From contig CAZHCK010000026.1 of NCBI GenBank assembly GCA_964530915.1, positions 1 through 30,779 on the forward strand: a stretch of DNA of 30,779 nt. The letters are read 5' to 3'. The notes below the pieces were generated by a model. It was not told the origin of the DNA. It ran no database searches and saw only the letters and a program-made list of their open reading frames with translations. This stretch comes from Cloacibacterium sp964530915. Lineage in GTDB: Bacteria; Bacteroidota; Bacteroidia; Flavobacteriales; Weeksellaceae. Position numbers and translations under genes: made by a program. Shown here piece after piece: positions 23,948 to 30,779 of this stretch (position 1 is its first letter; every line of letters starts with the position of its first letter).

Positions 23948-26089
23948 TTATTGAGCTTGAGAAGTTTTATCCCACACTTCAACTCTGTAATCTTCTATCT
24001 TAGCATTGTCTTGTAAACTCTTCATTAATGATTGGCTAAACATTTGAGCACCTTGCTGTTGCATTGCTTGCATGATTTGTTTAGCATCTCCTGGTTGTTT
24101 GTTTAAAGTAACCGCTTTTTGAGTTACTACAAATACTCCAGTTGCACCTTCTACTGGTTTAGAAGTTTTACCTTTTTTAACACCAAATGCAGCTCCAGCT
24201 ACTTTAGCTTCCATAGCTCCTCCTACAAATGGAGAGAATAAGCTTACTTGCGAAGATTGTTTAGTTGTACCAAACAATTTAGCAATTGCATCTAAACTTG
24301 TTGCTTTGCTAGCAGTAATTTTTTCAGTGATTTTTTTCGCTAACAATTGGTTTCTTACAATCGGTTCTACTTGTTCTCTTACAGATTCTGGATCTGCAAT
24401 TCCCGCTTCTTGTTTACCGTTTAAGTACACTACGATGTAGTCACCATTACCAGTTGTAAAGATATTAGTTTCTCCTTTTTCTCTTTCTTTATTAAAAGCC
24501 CAAGCTAGAATTTCTTCGTCTTTATCTGTTCCTAAACCTTGGATTTGACCTTGGAATCTTTTTACAGATTTTGGATTTTGGAAATTGAAATTTTTCTTTT
24601 TCGCTCCGTTTGCAAAATCATTGAAAGATTTCCCTTGAACTGATTGAATAAAAGTATTTGCTTCTGTATATACTTTGTTTTCTGTTTCTTTAGAAGCTCT
24701 GATGTCTTTTGCTAAGTTTGCAATTTTGTAAACTGGCATTTTATTTTCGTTAACAATAATATGATAACCAAAATCAGTTTCTACTACACCTACAGCTCCT
24801 TTTGGATTTCCTTTAACCCAATCTCCGAAAGGTTTAGCATAATTATTATCATTATCTAAAATCCAACTTAACATACCTCCTCTTTGCGCAGCACCTGGTT
24901 CATCAGACATTTGCACATACTCATTGAACTTCATTGGGTCAGCTTTTACTAGTGCTCCAATGCTATCTGCTAATTTTTTAGCTTCTTCTTTGGTTCTTGT
25001 TTGCTTTTCATCTGCTCTCATTGCGCCCTTGTATGCAAACAAAATGTGTTTAGGCATTGTAGCGCTGCTCTTTCCTACTAATTTGGTCACATAATATTTG
25101 TCACCAGATTTATAAGGTCCAAAAAATTGTCCTACAGAAGCACCTTTTACAAAAGCTTGCGCTTCTTGAGGAATTTCTTGGTCAGAAACAAATGAATATT
25201 TAATTTGTGCTTCAGAGTTTAATTCTACGAACATAGAATCGTTCGGAGTATTTTTGAAACTTTCTAAACCATTACCATTATCTACACCTTCGTTGTAAAG
25301 TTTGTTGATTTCTTTAAGTGCTAAAGCATCATCTGCTGCACTTGGCTTTGCTGGAAAATATACAATTCCTAAGTTTCTAGCAGCTTCAGATTTAAACATC
25401 ACAGGATGTTTTTTGATATAATTTGCTAAATCTTCAGTAGTAACTTTTACTGGATTTTTAGCAGCAAAAGCAGCATAATCTACTTTCACGAAGTCTATAT
25501 CAGCAACTTCGTCTCTTTGCTTCATTAATTCAGCAGCTTCTTTTTTGTTGGCTGTAATTCCTGTAGTAACGTTTGCAAAAAGCTGTCTTGCCATCATTCT
25601 GTATTGTATAGCTTTTTTAGCTTTTAACCATTCGTTATATTGGTTTACGTCTCCACTATTTTTAAGTTCTTCAATTTGCTTTTTGATATCAGCAACTTTG
25701 AAGTTTCCTTTTTCGTCAAAATTCTGTGGATTCTGTTCTTTAGAAAACATTGGGTCAAATTGTAATTGATTCCAGAAAATTTCATCTGTAATTTTTAACC
25801 CCATTTTATCAAACTGTTGTTCGATTAATTTAGACTGTACCAAAATTTGCCAAGCCTGTTCTTCTAAGCCTTGCTGTGGTTGCCCTTGAGATTGTTGTTG
25901 TAACAAACTTAATTGGTCATTAAATTCATCACGAGTGATTTCTACACCATTTACCTTTCCGAGAATATTTGGATTTTTACCAAACATTTTTTCAAAACTA
26001 TCAGGATTTACTAGAAAGGCAAGTAAGCCTATCGCAACCATTCCTAATAATAGCCAAGGTCTCTTTCTTATTGAAGCTGTAATTGACAT
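23948..26089 (-). CDS. PpiD/SurA-like peptidyl-prolyl cis-trans isomerase, membrane anchored
   Basis: A 713-residue periplasmic folding factor fixed to the inner membrane by one N-terminal helix (about residues 12-28, RPWLLLGMVAIGLLAFLV). A SurA-type N-terminal chaperone region (NGVEITRDEFNDQLSLLQQQ, about 44-65, and following helices) comes next. A parvulin-type domain spans about residues 345-455 (MPKHILFAYKG, then QRGGMLSWILDN and FGYHIIVNENK). A second, weaker parvulin-like part may lie toward the C terminus. The topology matches PpiD. It helps newly exported outer-membrane proteins to fold. It is divergent from lon, another protein quality-control gene. Confidence 0.93.
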   Translation of the reverse strand: MSITASIRKRPWLLLGMVAIGLLAFLVNPDSFEKMFGKNPNILGKVNGVEITRDEFNDQLSLLQQQSQGQPQQGLEEQAWQILVQSKLIEQQFDKMGLKITDEIFWNQLQFDPMFSKEQNPQNFDEKGNFKVADIKKQIEELKNSGDVNQYNEWLKAKKAIQYRMMARQLFANVTTGITANKKEAAELMKQRDEVADIDFVKVDYAAFAAKNPVKVTTEDLANYIKKHPVMFKSEAARNLGIVYFPAKPSAADDALALKEINKLYNEGVDNGNGLESFKNTPNDSMFVELNSEAQIKYSFVSDQEIPQEAQAFVKGASVGQFFGPYKSGDKYYVTKLVGKSSATMPKHILFAYKGAMRADEKQTRTKEEAKKLADSIGALVKADPMKFNEYVQMSDEPGAAQRGGMLSWILDNDNNYAKPFGDWVKGNPKGAVGVVETDFGYHIIVNENKMPVYKIANLAKDIRASKETENKVYTEANTFIQSVQGKSFNDFANGAKKKNFNFQNPKSVKRFQGQIQGLGTDKDEEILAWAFNKEREKGETNIFTTGNGDYIVVYLNGKQEAGIADPESVREQVEPIVRNQLLAKKITEKITASKATSLDAIAKLFGTTKQSSQVSLFSPFVGGAMEAKVAGAAFGVKKGKTSKPVEGATGVFVVTQKAVTLNKQPGDAKQIMQAMQQQGAQMFSQSLMKSLQDNAKIEDYRVEVWDKTSQAQ

Positions 26090-26299
26090 TTTATATATAA
26101 GTATTTAAAATCAGTGTGCGAAAATACATAATTTTAAGATAATAGAGAAATTTTATCACTCATTTTCATTCGTTTATATTTATTTTTTTTAAGGATTTTA
26201 CAGAAGTCTATTTGGTAAATATTTCACAATCGACCACCACTTTGAAAATCAGTTCAGTTTTCTAAAATAAAAAAAGGAAAATTTGTCCATAAAAACTCT

Positions 26300-26314
26300 T
26301 GGCATAGCTATTGC
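26300..26314 (+). promoter_or_regulatory. lon: Candidate sigma-54 (-24/-12) promoter for lon
   Basis: TGGCATAGCTATTGC matches the RpoN consensus TGGCAYR-N4-TTGC at every fixed base, with the required spacing of ten bases between GG and GC. Transcription would start near 26325, leaving a leader of about 95 bases before the lon ATG. No exact TAnnTTTG box is present between here and lon. Confidence 0.55.
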
Positions 26315-26389
26315 GAATATTATAGTACTCTTTATTTTAGGCAAGAAAATTTCGAATCTTGTCTTGGTAATTGATTTATATACTTTAAA

Positions 26390-26406
26390 AATGACAAATT
26401 GTCATT
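26390..26406. promoter_or_regulatory. Perfect palindrome just upstream of lon
   Basis: AATGACAA-A-TTGTCATT is an 8-bp perfect dyad around one base, 14 bases before the lon start codon. It lies in the leader of a transcript from the sigma-54 site, so it could be a repressor operator or an RNA hairpin that covers the ribosome-binding region. Confidence 0.5.
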
Positions 26407-26420
26407 CTAATTTTTAGATT

Positions 26421-28811
26421 ATGATTGAAATAGAAGATATCGCTTTTGAAAATTTTTTAGACGAAAATTTTAGCATCGTAGCAAACGAAGAAAAACAAAC
26501 CAAAGAAGAAAAAGCGCAAGAGATTTTTCCGATTCTACCCGTTAGAAATATGGTGATGTTTCCGAAAGTGGTTATCCCAATCACTGCGGGAAGAGAAAAG
26601 TCTATTAAATTATTAGAAGAAGCACAAAAAAATGGTCAACTGATAGGAATTTTGAGCCAAAAACTCTCTCACCAAGAAAATCCTACCGAAAAAGACCTTT
26701 ACCAAATAGGAACTATTGCTAAAATCATTAAAATCATCAAACTTCCTGATGGTAATATTTCTGCAATCACGAGAGGAGTTCAGCGCTTCAAAGTGAAAAA
26801 TTTCATTGAAACCGAACCTTATTTCACCGCGGAAATAGAAAAATTAAAGGATTCTTCTACCAAAAAGAAGGAAGAATATGAAGCTTTGATAGACAATATC
26901 AAGGACTTAGCAATTAAAATCATAGAAATAGACCCTAACATTCCTGGTGCAGCTAATTTTGCCATCAGAAATATTGAAGGACAAGAAGATTTACTGAATT
27001 TCATCTGCGTAAATGCTAATTTCTCTTCGGAAAACAAACAAAAACTTCTGGAAGAAAAATCATTGATGAAGCGTGCAGAATTATGCTATGAACTGATGCA
27101 TGATGATTTCAGAAGATTAGAACTTAAAAATCAAATTCATCAAAAAACTTCTCGCGATTTAGACAAACAACAGAGAGAATATTTCCTGAGCCAACAAATT
27201 AGAACGATTCAGGAAGAATTAGGTGGTGGAACGGAAACGGATGTAGATGAACTGAAGAAAAAAGCAGAAAAAATTTCTTGGAAACCAGAAATTCAGGAAC
27301 ATTTTGAGAAAGAACTAAAAAGACTTCAGCGCCATAACCCTAATTCGCCAGATTATAATGTACAGAGAAATTATCTAGATTTCTTCACAGATTTGCCTTG
27401 GAATTCTTATTCTAAAGACATATTTGATATTCCAAAAGCTGAAAAAATCTTAAATAAAGACCATTTCGGTTTAGAAGACGTCAAAAAAAGAATTTTAGAA
27501 CACATGGCAGTTCTGAAATTAAAAAACGACATGAAATCTCCGATTTTGTGTTTAGTTGGTCCTCCTGGAGTTGGTAAAACTTCCCTAGGAAAATCTATTG
27601 CAGATGCTCTTGGCAGAAAATACGTAAGAATGAGTTTGGGAGGTCTCCATGACGAATCAGAAATCCGTGGACACAGAAAAACATACATCGGTGCAATGGC
27701 GGGAAGATTATTGCAAGCCATCAAAAAAGCGGGAACTTCTAATCCAGTTATCGTTTTAGACGAAATAGATAAACTGGGACAAGGAATGCATGGCGACCCT
27801 AGTTCTGCGCTTTTAGAAGTTCTTGACCCTGAACAAAACCACAGTTTCTATGACAATTTCTTAGAAATTGGGTATGATTTGTCAAAAGTGATGTTCATTG
27901 CTACAGCCAATTCGCTTTCTAGCATTCAAACGCCATTGTTAGACAGAATGGAAATCATCCAACTTTCGGGTTACACGATTGAAGAAAAAGTGGAAATCGC
28001 AAAACGCCATTTGATTAAAAAACAAATGGAAGAAACTGGATTGCAAAAAGACGCTTATAAACTAGGAAATAAAGAAATTGCACACGTAGTAGAAGCTTTC
28101 ACCAGAGAAAGTGGCGTGAGAAATTTAGAAAAACAAATCGCCAAAATTTCTCGTTGGGTTGCGTTACAAATTACCATGAATAAAGAATACGACCCGAAAA
28201 TTTCCATTCAAAAAATAGATGAAATTCTTGGTGTTCCGATGTCTAAAAACTTCTCAGAAATGATGGATGTTCCAGGTGTAGTTACAGGCTTAGCTTGGAC
28301 TTCGGTTGGTGGTGATATCTTATTCATAGAGAGCATTTTAAGTAAAGGAAAGGGCAATCTTACCATGACAGGAAATCTAGGAAATGTCATGAAAGAATCT
28401 GCAACCATTTCGCTAGAATACATCAAAGCAAAACACGAAAGCTTAGGCATTTCTTTAGAAGATATTGAAAATAAAAATATTCACGTTCACGTTCCAGAAG
28501 GTGCCACTCCGAAAGATGGACCAAGTGCAGGAATTGCAATGCTAACTTCTATGGTTTCCAGCTATTTAAATAAAAAAGTAAAACCACATTTGGCAATGAC
28601 TGGGGAAATTACTTTAAGAGGAAAAGTGCTTCCAGTTGGTGGAATTAAAGAAAAACTTTTGGCTGCAGTAAGAGCAGAAATTAAAGAAGTGATTCTTTGC
28701 GAGGAAAACCGAAAAGATGTTTTAGAAATCAACCAAAACTATCTTAAAAATCTAAAAGTTCATTACGTGAAAACCATGAAAGAAGTAGTGGAATTAGCGA
28801 TTGAGAAATAA
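26421..28811 (+). CDS. lon: ATP-dependent Lon protease
   Basis: A cytoplasmic AAA+ serine protease that degrades misfolded and short-lived regulatory proteins. The 796-residue protein has the N-terminal LON substrate domain (ILPVRNMVMFPKVVIPI at about residues 37-53), a helical region with QQREYFLSQQIRTIQEELGG, the Walker A motif GPPGVGKT (380-387), Walker B VIVLDEID (Asp447), and the C-terminal protease domain with Ser702 (KDGPSAGIAM) and Lys743 (GGIKEKLLAA) as the catalytic dyad. All key residues are present. It lies alone on the plus strand between a long control region and a very strong terminator. Confidence 0.98.
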   Translation: MIEIEDIAFENFLDENFSIVANEEKQTKEEKAQEIFPILPVRNMVMFPKVVIPITAGREKSIKLLEEAQKNGQLIGILSQKLSHQENPTEKDLYQIGTIAKIIKIIKLPDGNISAITRGVQRFKVKNFIETEPYFTAEIEKLKDSSTKKKEEYEALIDNIKDLAIKIIEIDPNIPGAANFAIRNIEGQEDLLNFICVNANFSSENKQKLLEEKSLMKRAELCYELMHDDFRRLELKNQIHQKTSRDLDKQQREYFLSQQIRTIQEELGGGTETDVDELKKKAEKISWKPEIQEHFEKELKRLQRHNPNSPDYNVQRNYLDFFTDLPWNSYSKDIFDIPKAEKILNKDHFGLEDVKKRILEHMAVLKLKNDMKSPILCLVGPPGVGKTSLGKSIADALGRKYVRMSLGGLHDESEIRGHRKTYIGAMAGRLLQAIKKAGTSNPVIVLDEIDKLGQGMHGDPSSALLEVLDPEQNHSFYDNFLEIGYDLSKVMFIATANSLSSIQTPLLDRMEIIQLSGYTIEEKVEIAKRHLIKKQMEETGLQKDAYKLGNKEIAHVVEAFTRESGVRNLEKQIAKISRWVALQITMNKEYDPKISIQKIDEILGVPMSKNFSEMMDVPGVVTGLAWTSVGGDILFIESILSKGKGNLTMTGNLGNVMKESATISLEYIKAKHESLGISLEDIENKNIHVHVPEGATPKDGPSAGIAMLTSMVSSYLNKKVKPHLAMTGEITLRGKVLPVGGIKEKLLAAVRAEIKEVILCEENRKDVLEINQNYLKNLKVHYVKTMKEVVELAIEK

Positions 28812-28812
28812 T

Positions 28813-28948
28813 TTTACAAATCCATATTAAATTGAGGACAAGACGCAAATTTGCGTCTTGTCCTTTTTTACAAAACTCTGATATCCTGCAACTTCTATTG
28901 CAAACCAAGTTTACAAAAACAAAAAATCGCTTTTACAAACTTTACAAG
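28813..28948 (+). repeat. Five spaced TTTACAA words around the lon terminator and before the DUF4349 gene
   Basis: TTTACAAA begins at 28813, 28867, 28910 and 28932, and TTTACAAG at 28941, all in the same orientation. The steps are 54, 43, 22 and 9 bases, close to 5, 4, 2 and 1 turns of the helix. They surround the lon terminator and reach to about 50 bases before the next gene. Confidence 0.5.
28835..28869 (+). terminator. Strong terminator after lon
   Basis: A 30-base perfect palindrome (AGGACAAGACGCAAA and TTTGCGTCTTGTCCT, 28835-28864) followed by a T-run to 28869. It is the most stable hairpin in the window and lies 24 bases after the lon stop codon. Confidence 0.95.
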
Positions 28949-28996
28949 AATCTTGTGCTCAACTTTGAGGAAGTCTAACCACAAAAACCTTAAACA

Positions 28997-29926
28997 ATGA
29001 ACACAAAATTTCAAAAATTGGTTTTCGCAACCTTTATTTTAGCGGGATTATTTTCTTGTCAAAAATCTGAAAGCGTAGATTCCGAATACGAAACTGCTGC
29101 CATGACCGCAGATTCTACTTCCATTCAAAAAGATGAAGTTTCTTACGCTGCTTCTCAACAAATTCCAGTTAAAAAATTTGTAAAAACTGCAGAAGTCAGC
29201 ATGGAAGTAAAAGATGTTTACGAAGCCACAGTACATATAGAAAATGCCCTGAAAAATCTCGGCGGATTTGTTACCAAAAGTGAATTACAAAGTCAAATTA
29301 TCGAAGAAGAAACGTATAACACTTCTGACCAAAATGCGGTTCTACTCAGAAAATTCAATTCTTACAATAAGATGCAAGTAAGAGTTCCTTCGGAAAAATT
29401 AGGCGCATTTCTCAATTCTGTAAATGACCGAAAACTTTTCTTGAACACAAGAATTATTTCGGCTGAAGATGTGACCAACAATGCTAAAATTGCAGAACTT
29501 GAACTTAAAAAAATCAATAAAACTGGCGAAATTATTTCTCTAATGAAAACCAATGAAAAGAAAGTAAACCTAACCGAAGAAAACGAAGAGAAAAACAATA
29601 CACAACAAATTGAAAATCTGAACCTTGCAGATAATATAAAATACAGCACTGTAGATATTTACATTAAAGAACCAAAAATAAGAATTGCCGAAATTGCCAT
29701 TACCAACACTCAGTTTTACGACAATAACTACCAAGTTAATTTCTTCTACGAGGCAAAATCTTCTCTCCTTAACGGATTTTATTTCGTGCAAAAATTTTTC
29801 GTTTTCTTACTGAATTTTTGGCCTTTATTCGTGGGAATTTTAATCGTAATTTATTTTGTAAAGTATAATCTGACCACTCTTATCTTCCCAAAAAAGATTT
29901 CAAAATCTGAGAATATCGAAAAGTGA
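28997..29926 (+). CDS. DUF4349-family lipoprotein
   Basis: A 309-residue envelope protein with a lipoprotein signal (FILAGLFSC, acylated Cys21). The central domain (about residues 58-230: KKFVKTAEVSMEVKDVYEA, LGGFVTKSEL, VRVPSEKLGAFLNSV, ISAEDVTNNAKIAELELKKI) is that of DUF4349, a widespread uncharacterised family. A C-terminal membrane helix (about 268-290, FLLNFWPLFVGILIVIYFV) and a basic tail follow. Having both a lipid anchor and a C-terminal helix is the normal layout for the family. It ends two bases from the stop codon of the convergent gene, with no terminator between them. Confidence 0.88.
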   Translation: MNTKFQKLVFATFILAGLFSCQKSESVDSEYETAAMTADSTSIQKDEVSYAASQQIPVKKFVKTAEVSMEVKDVYEATVHIENALKNLGGFVTKSELQSQIIEEETYNTSDQNAVLLRKFNSYNKMQVRVPSEKLGAFLNSVNDRKLFLNTRIISAEDVTNNAKIAELELKKINKTGEIISLMKTNEKKVNLTEENEEKNNTQQIENLNLADNIKYSTVDIYIKEPKIRIAEIAITNTQFYDNNYQVNFFYEAKSSLLNGFYFVQKFFVFLLNFWPLFVGILIVIYFVKYNLTTLIFPKKISKSENIEK

Positions 29927-29928
29927 CA

Positions 29929-30381
29929 CTAATGAATGTTTTCTGTAATTTTAGGAACCCAAATTATTAAGATTTGATAAAAGACTATCATCACTAAAAA
30001 GAAGGCAAAAGCATATTCTTCTAGTTTTTTAAAATGAGTATATAAGTGTTGTAATCCTTGATTTTGATTATTACTCACCGTGAAATTTTTCATTCTGAAA
30101 TCCATAATTTTTCTCATGAAAAATAAAATGGGAATCGCAAAAGAAGACATTAAAATCAATGCAAACTTGAAGGCTGGAAATTCTTGCTGAAATTTTTCAA
30201 AAAATAAAAAACACAAAACAGTCAAAAAAAGTAAGCCTAGAGAAAGATAGAAATAATTTTTTTTGAAGTCAGCCAATCTTGTAAAATAGGAAAAAGAAAC
30301 AAAACCTAAAGAGATTACCGTAAAAGATAAAAGTATTTGAAAAATCATTTTATTAATTTCCTCAAAGATATCAAAATTCAT
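29929..30381 (-). CDS. Small four-helix membrane protein of unknown function
   Basis: A 150-residue hydrophobic protein with four membrane helices (about residues 13-32, 42-60, 69-87 and 123-143) and a polar loop between helices three and four (MKNFTVSNNQNQGLQHLYTH). I do not recognise the family. Two starts are possible: the ATG at 30381, or the ATG at 30348, which has GAGGAA 12 bases upstream and begins at MIFQILLSF just before the first helix. The second would give 139 residues and is equally plausible. The gene is convergent with the DUF4349 gene and 33 bases after the partial gene at the window end. Confidence 0.7.
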   Translation of the reverse strand: MNFDIFEEINKMIFQILLSFTVISLGFVSFSYFTRLADFKKNYFYLSLGLLFLTVLCFLFFEKFQQEFPAFKFALILMSSFAIPILFFMRKIMDFRMKNFTVSNNQNQGLQHLYTHFKKLEEYAFAFFLVMIVFYQILIIWVPKITENIH

Positions 30382-30390
30382 AAATCTTAC

Positions 30391-30416
30391 AGCCCTGAAA
30401 TTTTTCGGGGCTTTTT
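30391..30416 (+). terminator. Terminator-like hairpin with the T-run on the plus strand
   Basis: AGCCCTGAA pairs with TTCGGGGCT (one T-G wobble) around an ATTT loop, followed by TTTTT on the plus strand. On the minus strand the base run after the stem is weak (GTAAGATTT). Plus-strand function would end the DUF4349 transcript after it has crossed the convergent gene; minus-strand function would end the gene at 30415. Confidence 0.7.
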
Positions 30417-30779
30417 ACTGTGGCTTTATAATTTTATGTTTCTGTAATTCTCCAAAAATTATTTGAGTATATTTTTCAGAGGAAACAAAAGGATTTCTAA
30501 GGAAAGCTTTCCAAATTTCGTCTTCGCTTTCCACTTCTTTGATCACGATAAATATATCATTCACAGATTTAAACTCCATGATGTATTTAGGATTAAAAAT
30601 ATTTAATTTTTGACGCAAAATCTCATCACCATTCACCATGTTTTTATTATAAATAAAAGCTGTTGCGTCTATTCCTCTTTTTTTAAATTCTGCAGTAAGA
30701 TGATTCGTTAAATTTTTATAATAATTGGCTTCATCACTCACTCCCCAAATATTTACAATAATAAATACATCATTAAAAT
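30415..30779 (-). CDS. Protein of unknown function, 5' end cut by the window edge
   Basis: The minus-strand frame ends at 30415 and stays open to the window edge at 30779, so the start is outside. A GTG at 30741 is an internal codon by this reading, because the codons before it (FNDVFIIVNIWG) continue a natural beta-strand pattern into SDEANYYKNLTNHL. The visible part, about 120 residues, has alternating helices and strands (KRGIDATAFIYN, YIMEFKSVNDIFIVIKEV) and ends with LQKHKIIKPQ. No family is recognised. Confidence 0.65.
   Translation of the reverse strand, partial: FNDVFIIVNIWGVSDEANYYKNLTNHLTAEFKKRGIDATAFIYNKNMVNGDEILRQKLNIFNPKYIMEFKSVNDIFIVIKEVESEDEIWKAFLRNPFVSSEKYTQIIFGELQKHKIIKPQ

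Larger units (their letters stand above)
26090..26420. other. 331-bp divergent control region between the PpiD-like gene and lon
   Basis: No gene is seen here. On the minus side a near -7 box (TATTTTCG at 26126-26119, one mismatch) could serve the PpiD-like gene. On the lon side there is a sigma-54 type promoter match (26300-26314), a hairpin-like GGCAAGA/TCTTGTC pair (about 26339-26363) and a perfect palindrome (26390-26406). The stretch 26150-26290 is AT-rich and shows nothing else clear. Confidence 0.6.

Noticed and set aside
26283..26417. A 44-codon hydrophobic frame starting at TTG before lon
   Set aside because: It overlaps the sigma-54 site and the palindrome, uses a TTG start, and its hydrophobic make-up is expected from AT-rich DNA. 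No context supports it.
1..30779. CRISPR array, insertion sequence, prophage, tRNA or rRNA genes, defence or toxin-antitoxin genes
   Set aside because: None seen by reading both strands: no regular repeat-spacer array, transposase or integrase motifs, or tRNA-like cloverleaf was recognised.

Overview
The window reads as chromosomal DNA from a flavobacterium (Bacteroidota; my best guess is a Chryseobacterium/Cloacibacterium-type member of the Weeksellaceae). This is inferred from the strongly AT-rich sequence, the fused ccoN-ccoO gene, promoters of the Bacteroidota form (-7 box TAnnTTTG), weak Shine-Dalgarno sequences, and several families typical of the phylum. I see no insertion sequence, prophage, CRISPR array, tRNA or rRNA gene. 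Most of it is core chromosome.

Layout. (1) 1-5740: aconitase on the plus strand, facing a minus-strand set made of an RluA-type pseudouridine synthase, a secreted-protein gene broken by an in-frame TGA, panB (pantothenate synthesis) and a Crp/Fnr-family regulator. (2) 5740-14620: divergent from the regulator, a full cbb3 oxidase cluster: ccoI copper P-type ATPase, ccoS (59 codons, GTG start), fused ccoNO, ccoQ, mono-haem ccoP, ccoG, ccoH and a SafE/DsbD-like membrane protein. Two near-identical Fnr-like sites (ATGATnnnnGTCA) lie before ccoI and before ccoS. (3) 14655-16770: an unknown lipoprotein, then serS on the opposite strand. (4) 16949-19847: a three-gene minus-strand unit of glycosyltransferase, flippase and lipoprotein. 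(5) 19960-23817: a minus-strand operon of an MCE/MlaD-type protein, a membrane Fe-S oxidoreductase with haem-type transmembrane helices, its CCG-domain partner, a 56-codon two-helix membrane protein, and a conserved protein often mislabelled 'ABC transporter ATPase'. (6) 23948-28811: a PpiD/SurA-like folding factor divergent from lon, with a 331-bp spacer that carries a very good sigma-54 (-24/-12) promoter match and a 17-bp palindrome just before lon. (7) 28812-30779: a spaced array of TTTACAA words, a DUF4349 lipoprotein, a convergent small membrane protein and a partial unknown gene cut by the window edge.

How the genes fit together. The cco cluster supplies the oxidase subunits, the copper supply (CcoI, CcoG, CcoH, the SafE-like protein) and a plausible low-oxygen regulator next door. 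ppiD and lon share a divergent region and both act in protein quality control. The MCE/Fe-S operon is the least understood unit here and the best candidate for an undescribed system: it joins a lipid-transport-type protein to an electron-transfer module of the HdrC/HdrB form. The other most useful observations are the nonsense-split gene at 3195-4085, the shared Fnr-like sites, the sigma-54 site at lon, and the two genes under 60 codons (ccoS and 20463-20633).
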